Assembly: GCF_030704535.1 (NCBI RefSeq)
Contig: NC_081823.1
Coordinates: 3,008,501 to 3,072,500, forward strand
Origin: Vitis vinifera
Taxonomy: Eukaryota > Streptophyta > Magnoliopsida > Vitales > Vitaceae
Reading direction: 5' to 3'
DNA length: 64,000 nucleotides
The position numbers and the translations under genes were made by a program. Each line of letters starts with the position of its first letter. Position 1 is the first letter of the stretch. Shown here in pieces: positions 47,401 to 58,622 of the stretch. The notes beneath the pieces were generated by a model. That model worked only from the letters and a program-made list of their open reading frames with translations. It searched no databases and was not told the origin of the DNA.

Positions 47401-50400
47401 ATGATAATCCTAAGTTTGAGACTTGGGAAGCTGAAAATTCCATGATCATGCCTTGGTTGCTTCATTCTATACAACCAGAAATCAGCAAACCACTTCCCTT
47501 CCTTTCAACGACTAAGGAGATTTGGGAAGCTATGACTCATTCATATTCAAAGGTGGAGATAAAGGCTCAAGTTTATGACTTAAAGAATTAAATTCACTGT
47601 ATGAAGCAATAGTTGTTATCTGTGACGGAGTATTATGATACGCTAGAAGGCTTATGACTAGAACTGGACCACTATCAATGGTTCATAATGGAATCTGTTG
47701 CTGTTCAACTGCAGAAGTTGATTGAAGAAGACAGGAATTTTGCGTTCCTGGCTGGTTTAAATCCTGAACTAGATCAAGGGTTCAAGTTCTTGGAAAAGAA
47801 CCTTTTCCCTCAATGAAAGAAGCATGTGCCTATGTACATGCAGAAGAGAGTCGTTGGATTGTGATGTTGGAAAAACCATACATTGAGAATTTGGCTCTTG
47901 CAATTCCCAAATCCAATAATTATTATACAACCGAGAAGTAAGGAGGAAGGAGATCGAATGATTGAATGAAAATAGCACTAGGTGGTGTGAGTTTTGTACC
48001 AAACCTCAACATACACAAGAGACCTATTGGAAGATTCATGGAAAGCCCTCTTCCATTGGGAAAAATGATGGAAAATAAGAGCAGTCTGACCAGAGACAAA
48101 ATCAGGATTTTTTAGTGGATAAGAAGGAAGAAACTTCTATGGGTAGTCAAGGGTTTGGAGGATCTAATGAGGAGGAACTACCCGAAAAATTAAAGTGCTT
48201 ACTAGACCAAATGAACACTTCCACATATGTTCAACAAGGTGATATCTCTAAAAGTCAGTTGGTCAAGACGAACACTAGGAAGTGTGTTCTCAATAAGTGG
48301 CACATGGTCTTGGGTTTATATCCTGTCACTAATGATACCCTAAATTTACCCGGTACTGGTTGTTGTGGGGTGGTCAACACTTTGAGTTTTGGGTCCCTCA
48401 TAGAGACTCCTAAGGGCATGACCATGAAAGGTTCTTTGGTTATCAAAAAAAAAAAAGTCTCTAAAGGCTTAATTACTTTTTCAGTTTGTTATTCTGACCC
48501 TTGGATTCCCAAGTGGTGGATTGGGTGCACAACACCTGAATTTCTATATGAAGGTATTTTTTTTCATGTTACAAGCACTTAGTTTCCTGAATCCAACCTA
48601 TTGGCAGCTTTGGTAAAGCTCTATCTTCCTTGGACACTCTTGTCAACTTACCATACTAACTGAAAAGGGTCAAGAACCATCAAAAACCTTTCAGAAAATC
48701 CTTGATTGCAGCAGCTTCAAATTGGAGAACCTCATGCTCTCCCTGAGATAATAAGAATTAAAAAAGACATGCAATACTTAAAACCGTCTCTTTTGGATGG
48801 TTTGGAAGGAAAGAAACAGGATTGCGTTCGAAAATAAGGAGTTTTCTGCTTAAAGAATGATTTTTTTTTTTTTGTTTGTTTGTAGTTATTGATCTTGGAC
48901 TAAGTTGTTTATAGATGTAGGTCCTTTATCTTTAATCGACTTTTTTTATCGGTTGGGTACTAGATGAGGGTGGGTAAGTCTGATGGTTATTTTTCTTTGA
49001 TAAGCTAAATTTCCGAGCATGAATAATTTTTTCCCTCATAAGTGAGATATTCTTAGAATACAGAGCTATCAAACCTATCTTTTCTGTTCAGTAGTAAGTC
49101 TCTCACATATCCTTGGCTTGAAAATTGTTGTTATTTATTTATTTGTTTATTTATTTGTAAATAACCTCCATTTTCAGTTCTCATTCATATCTGATCATCT
49201 ACCTTTTGTAGGAATAAACGACCAGAATTTACTGCATGGTTGGCTGAAATAAAACAGGTATTCTACTTTGCTGTCTGCTTACCTCTTATGATACCAAAAA
49301 CATGTTCTCTGTGGAGAACATAAAGATGTGAACTTCGTGAATAGTGATGTCCTGGAATGCATCCTTTCTTACATTAAGATGTGGACTTTTTCTCAATTCG
49401 TATGTTAATTGATCACACATATTGATTGACCAACTATGAGGAAACACTTTGAAACGTCAAGAGTTGTGTGGGCACAAGTCCCGTTGATTTTGGTTGTGAA
49501 ATTTTGGAAATCAGACCCACTTATGGGTGTCCACACAATGATGTGGCACGTGCATCAAATGCAAGTTATAGAATTTTATTTTAACAGAGCATAGGAGACC
49601 AAAAGTGGTTCTCTTGCTAGCTCCTTATCTCTATAACTGGCATTAATTATTATGTCTTTTGTCTTGATTCTGAAAATTGCAATCTGATTTCAGCCTCAGC
49701 AAACTGGACATAATTTTTTTTGTAAGATTGATATGGTTTCATGGTAAGGTCTCTTAGGAGATCTGCTTTATCATCAATCAATTCTTCAGGTTTTGCAAAT
49801 GATTTGGAGAATATCAACATACAATAATTCTTGTGATTGTTTCACAGGTGAACCTGGAGAGTCTGCCTAACTGGGAGGAGAAGCAGATGTTCAAAGAGTA
49901 AGCGTAGCTGTTGATTGCATTCAGGGTGCTTTTCATTAAAAAGCATTCCTGAAATATTAGTTAAGATATGTGAACTTCAGATAAGAAAATTCTATTTTAA
50001 ATTAAGACTATCTTATATCTAACTGTGTTACTCTGTGTACAGATTTATGGAGGACCATAACACAGCTACCTTTACTTCCAAAAAGTAAGGCTCTCCAGCA
50101 CTGTTTCACATGTTTTTTTTTTTTTTCATTCTGTATTAAAGAGTTTGTGTTTGTTGGCCTTTCAAAGAATAACATCTGGTTTGAAATAAGAAATATCTGG
50201 AATGACTGAATGGCAATGGCAATACCCAAAATGGGTTTAAATAGATTACATGATTGAGAAAATGTGAATTCGAACTAGTATCAAAGATATCAAATCTAAT
50301 AAATCCACAAGGATGTAACACCAGAATATTCTTCTATTAAGCTGTATCCTAATGAAATCCATTTAGACGTGAATCAATACCAAATGATATGTTGTTTGCT

Positions 50401-52939
50401 AGTAGTCCACACCATAGGGCAACTCTGTCAAATTTCCATTTATTCCATGTTCCCCCTCAAATTGATGCCAACTGATCTCATCTTCTTCAACCTAAGAATT
50501 TAAGCATGGTACTGGTATATGCAGTTTCGTTAAGGCCAGTAGCAAAAATCATCTCTTCTACATCCTTTACTCTCTTTAAACTACAGCTGATTCACAACCT
50601 TTGCCTATTCACACACCTGCTGTTGGGGTCATCTTCATAACACAATAGAGTCTCATCTTGATATATTAAATTATCCTGTGGGGAATGTTCAACTCTTTTT
50701 TCTTGTGTGTTTACAGAAAAGCAAAAATCTTTTATCCCCATATTTGCTACTCATCTTGATATGACGATCAGTATGATGCACATGAACATATTCTGAAGGT
50801 ATAAATCAACACATACGATGTCACAGATGACAAAAATTTGTTTCAATGTTTGTGGTTGCAGATATTATAATATTGATGCTTATTATAGACAAAAGATGGA
50901 AAGGGAAATGAAAAAAGGTTCCAAGAAAGCTCTGGAAACTGAACGTACCGTATTCAATGATGAAGAACAACGACGGTATGTTCTAGTGTATGCTGCATTC
51001 TTTGAATTATTATAAAGTTGAAAGTAATCTGGTACCATATTGTCATCTGAAGAAAAGATGCTAAGAGGAGGATTCATGCTTTCAGATATTGTTTCATAAA
51101 TATTTTCTCGAGTACATCTATGCTTTCAGTGGGATTTTTGTGTTCACTTGCTTTCTATGAGTTTATGTTGGTCTTTGGTTCAAGTTATATCTATGTTTTC
51201 GTCAGTACATCTATGGTTTCATAAATACTTTCTTTAGTGTATCTAAATTTTCAGTGGGGTTTTTGTGTTCACTTGCTTTCTATTTGTTCATGTTGGTCAT
51301 TGGTTCAAGTTAAAATACTGAACATTTGAACAATGGTACTCTTTGAAGTAATAAAAAATGGTAAGAGTGTGCCCGGGAACTCTTCGCGAAGTACCAACGC
51401 TTGGCGCTTCGTATATGATTTGTTGATTAACATTTAATATGCTTTTTTAGTTTGCTGTTGAATGCCGTTCTCCCTATCCTTGATGAGAGGGCACTTTGCA
51501 TAACATGGTAAAGGAATTGCTTTTTCTTATCCCATTCTTAACCTTGATCCTGAAATTGTGAAAGGTTGCTGAATTGGACGCCTCTTGTTTTATAAAGCAG
51601 GAAACAGTTCTTTCTGAGGTTAGGTTTGGTTTTACAATGTCTTATGTGAAAAATTATATTCCCTTTAAAGGGGTCTCCAGTCAGCTTTGTGTGAATATAC
51701 AAGGGGATGAAGAAATTACTTGTTTACTTTTATTTTTTAAATACTGGGAAAAACGAATTGATCAAAATGTACAGGATAGTTTTCTCTACCCTGCAAGCAA
51801 AGAATTCTGTTAAACTTTGTTTCTATTAATTGTGCATTACCCTTATCTAAAATAATTTTGACCAGTTTATGTTATAAATATTACTTCCTAACTGTTTATA
51901 TGTGCTAGTGTCTTCAGAATAATATTTTCCCTCTGTCAATACCCTTCTACAGGTTATATGCCCATTAAGGGGGTAAATAAGGGGGAGGAGAGAGATATCG
52001 TTTTATAGGTTATATATATATATCCAATTAATTTTGCTTCCAGGCAACATTCAGGCCTTATTCCTTGAGGCTCATTTCAATGCAAGCCTCATGGAAAATT
52101 GAAAACACAAGCTTCAAGGTGTGAGGTCCTCAAGTCTGCACTGTTTCTCATAAAAGTAACTAAGTTTCTGTCAAAAAACTCAGTTGAGGGATATTTTAGT
52201 TGTAAAATTTATAACATTGTAATCTCTTAAAGCAATCATCTAGGTCCTTCTCTAGACATGATTCAGTTGGAATTGGGAATTTTATTTCACTTATTTTCAC
52301 TAGGAGCGAAAAACTTTCTTTTGAATAGCCTAGGCATGTAAAATTTTATTGTAAACTTCCTTGCCTGGACTGGGTCTGTTTTCCCAAACCTTTACAACTA
52401 TTACATTTTTGATCATGTAGTTTCATCCACTTTTCAGGTTAGAACTGCAACGAGAACGTGAAAGGTACAAGGAAGTACAAGTGGAAGAATTAAAACGCTC
52501 TATGCAGAGTGGAATGGTTAGTTTTTACTCAATATTCCTCCAGGCTCCAGATATAACTATATCTTGCTTCTGGCCCTTGAGGCCTGGCTCAATGGTAACG
52601 GGCTGGGGTGGGTTTATGGGAGGTTCAGGTTTAAGTTCCAATGTTGACAAAAAAAGAAAACTATACTTTGCTTCTGATAAAAACTCCCGCTGGCAATTAT
52701 GATTTCTCATCTCTGTTATTTCATTTGAACTCCCAGGCACAGGCAATGAAAGAGCAAGCTCAGCTCAGGGAAGAGATGGCTTACCAGTACAAAGTTGGCA
52801 ACTCTGAGGTGAGCTCAATCACCCAATTCTTGGAGTGATTTCCAATCATTTCTGCTTATTGTTCTTATTTTGTGCCCATTTCTATCAATAGGCTGCAGCT
52901 GCCATCCAGAGAAGATTGGACCCAGATGTTGCTATGTGA
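44433..52939 (+). CDS. SCI1: SCI1-like (style cell-cycle inhibitor 1) nuclear protein, eight exons
   Basis: Exons: 44433-44971, 49212-49257, 49848-49897, 50043-50084, 50862-50975, 52438-52516, 52737-52808 and 52892-52939; 329 residues, all junctions in phase with GT-AG. Exon 1 encodes a very charged Ser/Arg/Lys/Glu-rich region (SR-like, nuclear localisation). The conserved core is spread over the small exons: NKRPEFTAWLAEIKQ, VNLESLPNWEEKQMFKEFME, YYNIDAYYRQKMEREMKK, VFNDEEQRR, LELQRERERYKEV, and the end AAAAIQRRLDPDVAM. This is the pattern of tobacco SCI1 and Arabidopsis At1g79200, nuclear proteins reported to restrain cell proliferation in the pistil. The N-terminal charged part is longer than I recall for the tobacco protein. 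Intron 1 is 4.2 kb and loaded with Copia, SINE and LINE sequence. Confidence 0.88.
46665..46884 (+). repeat. Copia 5' LTR
   Basis: Starts TGTTGAAGAAGC and ends CTCCACA against the PBS. It is repeated at 62137-62356. Confidence 0.78.
47303..48250 (+). pseudogene. Copia gag relic
   Basis: Shifting frames read LDGHNLPSYSLKAKR, then KFETWEAENSMIMPWLLHSI, FLSTTKEIWEAMTHSYSKVE, FAFLAGLNPELDQ and ACAYVHAEESRW. A decayed zinc-knuckle-like WCEFCTKPQHTQETYWKIHG follows. This is the standard order of plant Copia gag (UBN2-like domain). Several frameshifts and stops break it. Confidence 0.78.
48254..48456 (+). mobile_element. tRNA-derived SINE
   Basis: About 203 bp. It has an A-box-like TCAGTTGGTCAAGA and a B-box-like GGGTTTATATCC, and a 12-base A tail (48445-48456). 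The flanking duplication is TCTCTAAAAG (48245-48254) and TCTCTAAAGG (48458-48467). It inserted into Copia gag sequence. It is the same family as 32812-33056 and 63738-63948. Confidence 0.7.
48775..49000 (+). pseudogene. LINE ORF2 C-terminal fragment
   Basis: The frame reads FWMVWKERNRIAFENKEFSA and, after a stop and a T-run, WTKLFIDVGPLSLIDF. The LINE at 9020 has [15 protein letters not shown] followed by its LLGFLEW tail at the same place. It is a short dead 3' end piece in SCI1 intron 1. Confidence 0.6.
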
Positions 52940-54190
52940 AAGAGCATCTGGCCATAGTCTTGGGATGGAAATTCCGTCATGCTTGAACACCTTGCATTAG
53001 GATGTGAGTTTGTATGGATCCCTTCTGTTAGGCTTACTAAGGGGAACTATTTTGACTTCTTTCCTCCTACATAGAAAATACAGCAGGGTTCAAACTTATG
53101 TTCTAGGTTCGACTATTTTGGTGCTCCTTTCCCAGTTTTGTTTTAACTGCTTCCGTGCCACATGAAATACTGATTTCAATTGCTCCTTCGGGCTTAACCG
53201 CTTATTAGAAGAGATAGTGTCTGTATTCTTTTTTCTGGGTTCTACAGCATGTTAATTTGTCATGACATGTAACTGAATCTATGTTGGCTTAATCGTTTTA
53301 TGATTTAACAATTATGATTGTTGTGACTTATAGCTGAATCTATATTAGTCTAATCTTATATTTGAAAACACCAACGTGGGGAAAGGTACAGGGCCCGGTT
53401 CTGATCCATGATGAAGAGAGGGGTTTGGTGGGATTAAGAAAAAAGAAAGAGCATGGAAGTCATGGATGCATTCAATTTTCCTTTTAAACAAACAGACCCA
53501 TATAGTGAATTAGCTTGTAGCCAGAAATGAAAACTGTACCAGAAAAGGTTTTGAATATTCATGTATGCATATTGAATGAGTAGATGTAGACCATATCAGA
53601 AGGTACTCATCAAGTATTCTACTCACTTAAAAAAATAATCCAAAGATGGAATCGTTTCGAAACATCTATTTTTTGGTTTATTAATAATGGCAGAAGCTGA
53701 CTAGGACAGTAACCTTTCCTTTTATCCCAAGCTGACTAAGAAGATTAAAGCACTAAATTTTCACAATCATAGCAAAATTATTTATATATATATAATAATT
53801 TTAAAAAAAATATTTAAATATATATATGTGTGCGCGCTTCTAATTCATAATATTTTAGCCAAAATCAAAGGAAGCAGGATATAGGAAACGGCCGCATCAA
53901 AGAACGCGCTGGAAGGAAGAAAAAGAGGACGTCTGGCTCACATCCTGCCTACGTAGTAACTAGTAAGTACCCATTTTTTATAAGGTTTACCTTTTAAAAA
54001 ACTCGAAAATATGACAACAGCTTTGACTGCTATTCTGATTTAAGTAAACCGGCTGGGCATCCTGCATCGATGACGAGGCGCAGCACCAGTGGCTACTGCC
54101 TATTTCTTGGCTCCAATTTGATCTCTTGGTCATCATCCAAACAAAAAGTGGTATCCCTATCCGGAACCAAATCAGAGTAACGTTGGGTAG
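52940..54190. other. SCI1 3' region and intergenic DNA
   Basis: This holds the 3' UTR and terminator, then AT-rich DNA with a short TATATATA run near 53782-53830. No gene was seen. Confidence 0.5.
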
Positions 54191-54204
54191 TAAGTGGGGC
54201 CACT

Positions 54205-54360
54205 GAATCCCACTCGACGTCGTCTCATTCTCTGTATCGATATCAAAGCCACGTACTTAGCTGCCAATCCTATTTTGCATGACCGAACCAAACACGTGGA
54301 AATTGACTACCACTTTGTCCAGGAACGTTTCTTCTTCGACGCTCTCACCGTGTCCAATTC
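54205..54360 (+). pseudogene. Copia RNase H fragment
   Basis: The frame reads [20 protein letters not shown] and [16 protein letters not shown], followed by DALTV. This matches the end of Copia RNase H (the ATYL-ANP...TKHIEIDYHF motif). It is an isolated short relic. Confidence 0.75.
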
Positions 54361-54920
54361 ACACCTGTACAGTTGGTTAGGATTTCTATTTTCTGCTTGT
54401 ATGTAGTAACTGTTCTGTTATTGTAGAATACACTGATGAAGGTATAAGAATACATGAGTTTCTTTGTGGATGGCTGCCAAGTCATCTTCCCACTTGATGC
54501 TGAAGAATTTCACTGTCCCAGCTCAATGTAGGGCCAGGCTGGCCAAGATTCCTAGATGGTTGACTTGACCTTATTTGACACTGAAAATATAAGACCCAAA
54601 GTTGAGCCAGGCAAGGCAAGCACATCTCTTATTAATTATACTACATTCTGATTGATTGCCCCATCCCATGCTCATCCTGCCCACAAGCCTTTAACCCATG
54701 GATTCCAAATTCCACCTCAACTTAGGGAAGTTTAATTGGAGTATGAGTCACGGTAGACTTTCAACAAAGTTTGATAATGAGGTGGGAAGTGTTTAAAAAA
54801 TTATGTTTGGAAAAAACAAATAGGAAGAAACGCTCTTTTTATCTACTTACAAAGGGTGAAAGAAAACTCCATGACTGGGGTATTACGTGGGCACCAACCT
54901 CATCCAGAGGGCTGTCAATC

Positions 54921-54927
54921 TATATAA
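54921..54927 (+). promoter_or_regulatory. TATA box of the small secreted peptide gene
   Basis: TATATAA lies 60 bases upstream of ATG 54981, a normal spacing for a short leader. Confidence 0.65.
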
Positions 54928-54980
54928 AGGTGCTGTATACTATATCCCGTATACTTAACAGCTTAGCACTGGTTTTCACC

Positions 54981-55238
54981 ATGAATGCGTTGAAGAAAAT
55001 GATGGCTATCTCACTCTCTCTCTGGTTGATTCTGATCACCCCGGCTCTGGTGGGAGGTTCTAGGATTCATAGCAGCTCGAAGGAAGCGGCTCCTGTGGGA
55101 GGTTCTGGGGTTTATGGCAGCTCTAAAGAGGCAGTAAGGGCACGGGGGCCTGTTCCATCATCTTCTTCTTCTTCTTGCACTCACATCGGCATTGGCAATG
55201 GAAACTATCGGCCCTGCCCCCCATCCACTGATCCATGA
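54981..55238 (+). CDS. Small secreted cysteine peptide precursor, CTNIP/SCREW-like candidate
   Basis: 85 residues in one exon, starting at the ATG 60 bases after a clear TATA box. An upstream in-frame start at 54771 was rejected because it precedes the TATA box. Residues 1-25 form a signal peptide (hydrophobic ISLSLWLILITPALVGG). Two similar units follow (VGGSRIHSSSKEA and VGGSGVYGSSKEA), then a Ser run. The C-terminus has two cysteines: SCTHIGIGNGNYRPCPPS. The C-T-x-I ... PCP shape recalls CTNIP/SCREW phytocytokines, which signal through the receptor kinase HSL3/NUT. That family link is from memory and unproven; it may be another secreted peptide family. A (GAT)n run begins at the stop codon. 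Confidence 0.6.
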   Translation: MNALKKMMAISLSLWLILITPALVGGSRIHSSSKEAAPVGGSGVYGSSKEAVRARGPVPSSSSSSCTHIGIGNGNYRPCPPSTDP

Positions 55239-55265
55239 TGATGATGATGATGATGATGGATGATG
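55236..55265. repeat. (GAT)n microsatellite
   Basis: About nine GAT/ATG units in the 3' UTR of the peptide gene. Confidence 0.9.
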
Positions 55266-55439
55266 CCCATACTATGGACTATTGCTTTTTGAGATTATCT
55301 ATTTCCTGCTGTGTATGTGAAAGTACGATGATGATGATGTTGTTATGTGCTTGTGTTATGCACTTCATCTGCTATTTTTAATATATTGCACTTTAACCCC
55401 ATGGTGCTTGAGCTGGAAAGGGTGTAGGAAATAAAATGT

Positions 55440-55880
55440 CTTTCAAATAGCCCATGTGAGAGCCCAGCCGCCCCAAGTTTCCAGAGCCCATTTTAGCCCA
55501 ATAAGATAGGAAAGATCCAAGCCCGAACCGGCTCGATTCACCGAGATAACGGTTGGATCGCCGGGCTGACCGCTTCAGCAGCGGTTCGATTGCACCCCCG
55601 GCTCAATGTCCGACCCGGACCGGATCAGGCCCCGGTTGACGGTTGGACCGGTCCAACCGGCCGATCGTTTGGTTTTTAAAGCATTGAATTTTTCACACGT
55701 TGAAGGCCACGTCATCTTTCCCCTTCGTCAAATTATTCCTTCGTTTTCTTCTCTGTTATTCTCTTTTGGTTGATTTGGACCTGCAGATTGTACCAAAGTT
55801 GAGATCGGCGACTCTTGATCTGCAATTTTGCAGGCGTTGGGCTGCAGGCGTCTTGATTAAAAAAAAAAAAAAAAAAAAAG
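55440..55880. repeat. GC-rich repeat patch with palindrome and A-run
   Basis: An island of CCGG-rich sequence in AT-rich DNA, with repeated GGTTGGA / TCCAACC and ACCGG phrases. It includes the palindrome CGGTTGGACCGGTCCAACCG (55640-55659). A 20-base A-run ends it near 55878. It may be part of an unrecognised mobile element. There is no coding evidence. Confidence 0.5.
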
Positions 55881-56408
55881 ACCCTAGAAAAGTTACACAG
55901 AAACACTCCACATCTTAGCATAATCTAATAGAAGGGATAACGGATTAAATGGGCTCATGATATTGCAAAACTAACCCCCAACTTTTAATACACCCAATTC
56001 AGACACAAATACCCCCAACTACTTCAATCCTCATCCTAATTATATTTACCTCCCTTCATTTTTATTTTTTATTATTATTCTTTCTTCTATCACAAATACC
56101 CATCTCTCTTTCCCATCAAGCCAAGCCCCGGAGACTTGAGACCAATACCAAATTCCTTTTGGGCCATTTGGAACACAACATGGGTTCATCACTTTTCTTT
56201 TGATTTTCATTCTATTAAGATACACTTCTTTTTTTCTTTGTTTAGTTTTTTCCCTTTTTTTTATTTCATTAGATTCCTTTGTTTATCGAGAAACCACATT
56301 TTATTTTATTTTTGGTTTCCAAATCGAAGAAAAAATGCGGCACCTAAAGTTGATTTTCCTTTCCTTTTTCTTAGGTTTCTTGTGTTTTTCCTCTTATGTC
56401 AATGTTAG

Positions 56409-57200
56409 AGACTTCCCTTTTTATTTTGGTGAAAATGGGGTTCAAGTAACTAATTTTACTTCTTCGATGTCTCTAGGAGTACTACTCAAAATTTGGTCAC
56501 ATATGTTTGTTCATATAAATTAGGAGTCAAATCTTACTTTATCATAATAACATGGAGCAAAACCTTGGTGAGTCAATGCCTTGGTATTAAAATCGATGAT
56601 TGGATGATTTAGTGTCTCTGTGAATTTGATATAAAGTCATTGTTGTTCACCAAAAGAAAAGGGTCTAAGAGTTTTGAGATTAATTTCATTCAAGTTGACA
56701 TATATTAGGACCTCTCTTTGGCAAAATTTGAATTTTGGCCTGAGCTATTGGAGGGCTTCTACTTAGTAGTAGTGTTTAATGGAAAGATGGTTCTACTTCT
56801 CAGGGGCATGAGGAAAGAAGCATTCAAAAAGACTAATGTCACCCTTAGTTTTTACAATGTCATATCCATTACTAAGAAGGAACACATTTTTGTAAAGAAG
56901 TTGTATGACACTAAGGCTCAATTTCGAGACAATGACCAAAATTATAATATATCAATTGAGTGTGACAAAATTGGTGCAAACAACCCTTGCCTCGCCATCT
57001 ACATAGATAGTAAGATGGTAATGCAAGTGAAACACCTCTGATAAAAATTTATGGGAAATCAGACCATCTTGATTGATAGGCTCATGGTAGAAGTTTTTTG
57101 AGATGTCCATAATTGATTGTTTGGTCTAACTATTGGAAATACAATTTTCATATTCCAAACTTGTTACTCATCTAAGAAGTTGTTTGACTTTTTGTTATCA
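56409..57200 (+). pseudogene. DUF868-family gene copy, dead, inside the TIR element
   Basis: Blocks in the order of a plant DUF868 protein: RDFPFYFGENGVQV, TWSKTLVSQCLGIKIDD, LFTKRKGSKSFE, LEGFYLVVVFNGKMVLLL, RKEAFKKTN, KKEHIFVKKLYDTKAQF, ISIECDKIGANNPCLAI, IDSKMVMQVK and IGNTIFIFQTC. Stops (for example TAG at 56521-56523) and frame changes break it. It lacks the C-terminal block. No intron is visible, but DUF868 genes usually have none, so retroposition cannot be told from DNA capture. DUF868 proteins have no firmly known function. Confidence 0.75.
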
Positions 57201-57539
57201 TTTTTAATTTTTTGTAATAATGAATCTCATGGTCTTGGTTATTTATTCATGTATGTTAGCTGTATTTTATGTAGCAAAATGCTCAAGCAAGATGAATTAA
57301 GCATGACAAGAAATGGAACCAATTTAAATTGCTAGAGAATGACATTCTTATTAATTATGGTAATGTAGTTGGACATTGTGATATATGTAGTTAAACATGT
57401 TGACATATGTAGTTGGACATTTGAAATATGTAGTTGGACAATTTGATATATGTTAATATAAATTTAAATGTAGCTTCACGATAGCAGGTTTCTAATTGAA
57501 TGACAAAGTTATTATAAAGTTATCAATAATATTACTATG

Positions 57540-58100
57540 GACTTTCTAAGCAATGTGGACATACTTGAAAGTTGTGTATATTCTAAACCTATCAAACTTA
57601 ATATGGATTTAACAGGTATCAAGTTGATTTTGTATAAAATCATTGAAAGTTATGTCCACAATTGACAATTTAAATTTAACTTAATTGTCTTCAAGTTGTT
57701 TGGTGCATAAATTTGAAGGTAATTAAATCCACCGTATTCACAAAATACTTTAACGTAACTACTATCAAGTTAATTATGAACAAACTTAAAAGTTGTTAAG
57801 TCTATGTCTATTCCAAAGTATCGTATTTAATCTGAACTTAACAAGTATCAAGTTGATTTTGTATAGACTCATATGAAGTTGTCTATAGTTGACATTTTAA
57901 CCTGAATTTAACTATTGTCAAGTTATTTTGTGTGCAAACTTGAAGGTAGATAAGTCCACAATCTTCACAAAATACCTAAACATAACTACTATCAAGTTAA
58001 CTATGAATAAACTTGAAAGATGTTAAATTCAAGTTTATTCCATAGTTATCATATTTAATTTTAACTTAATAGGTATCGAATTTATTTTGTATAGATGTAT
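57540..58100. repeat. 228-bp tandem repeat, about 2.4 copies
   Basis: 'AACTTGAAAGTTGTT'-like starts at about 57555, 57783 and 58011. 'AGGTATCAAGTTGATTTTGT'-like follows in each. It lies inside the TIR element, between the DUF868 copy and the right end. Confidence 0.8.
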
Positions 58101-58622
58101 TGGCATCGACTCTATTTGATCATTTCCTTTTTTTAACTCCATTTTTCATGGTTGTAAATGATATTTAAAAATTTTAAAATTTTCGAACTTATTTAAATAT
58201 TTATTACATCTCATTAAAGGTTTGAAAATATTCAATAAATAAAAAATGAAAGAAAAATATATGAAAAAAAAATAATAAACATACATTATTTATCCAACTA
58301 TAACTTTAAGCACTATAAACTAAAGAAATTTGAAGAGAATTTGTGTGTTAAATTTGAAAAAACATAATGAAAAAGAGAGAAATCAGACTAACCAAAGAAA
58401 ATAGTTCGACGGAAAATGTGTTGAAAAAAAGGTACATTTTTCAAAAAGAGAAAATATGCTGAAAAAGAATAAAAAAGGTGACGGGGGAAGTAATAGTTTG
58501 GAGGGAAAATGGGTAGGGCTAGGGGTATTTTTGTCTGAAACGGGTCACTTTTGAGATTATTAAAAGTAGGAGGTTACTTTTGCAATTATAAGGGAATTTT
58601 GTCCCTTTTAAACGGTTATCCC

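Larger units (their letters stand above)
46665..48250 (+). mobile_element. Ty1/Copia retrotransposon fragment (5' LTR, PBS, gag)
   Basis: The 5' LTR (46665-46884, 220 bp, TG to CA) has a TATATATAT box near 46827 and AATAAAA near its end. Directly after it is TGGTATTAGAGC (46885-46896), one base off the usual initiator tRNA-Met PBS. A gag relic follows. It is cut by a SINE at 48254, and short traces of gag or the protease boundary continue to about 48513. No 3' LTR was found. Confidence 0.82.
45075..48513. repeat. Segmental duplication, copy A (SCI1 intron 1)
   Basis: Highly similar to 60508-64000 over about 3.4 kb, including the Copia LTR and gag and the SINE. One clear difference is a stretch of about 45 bases near 60825-60870 that is absent here at 45412. 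Confidence 0.95.
55934..58622. mobile_element. Candidate Pack-MULE (Mutator-like TIR element carrying a gene fragment)
   Basis: Long inverted ends: GGGATAAC...TTGCAAAACTAACCCCCAAC at left (55934-56022), continuing TTTTAATAC. The complemented right end (58622-58510) reads GGGATAACC...TTGCAAAAGTAACCTCCTAC, also continuing TTTTAATA. Then both read TTCAGACA(C/A)AAATACCCC. Identity is roughly 70 percent over about 100 bases. Flanks TCTAATAGA and TCTATAGTG could be a decayed 9-bp duplication. Inside are a dead DUF868 copy and a 228-bp tandem repeat; no transposase was seen. Confidence 0.6.

Noticed and set aside
54194..54406. 70-codon ORF as a gene
   Set aside because: Its core is a Copia RNase H motif; it is a relic without the rest of pol.
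56136..56523. Two overlapping Phe-rich ORFs as genes
   Set aside because: Mostly T-rich DNA of the TIR element; only the last part (from about 56409) has the DUF868 pattern and is listed as a pseudogene.
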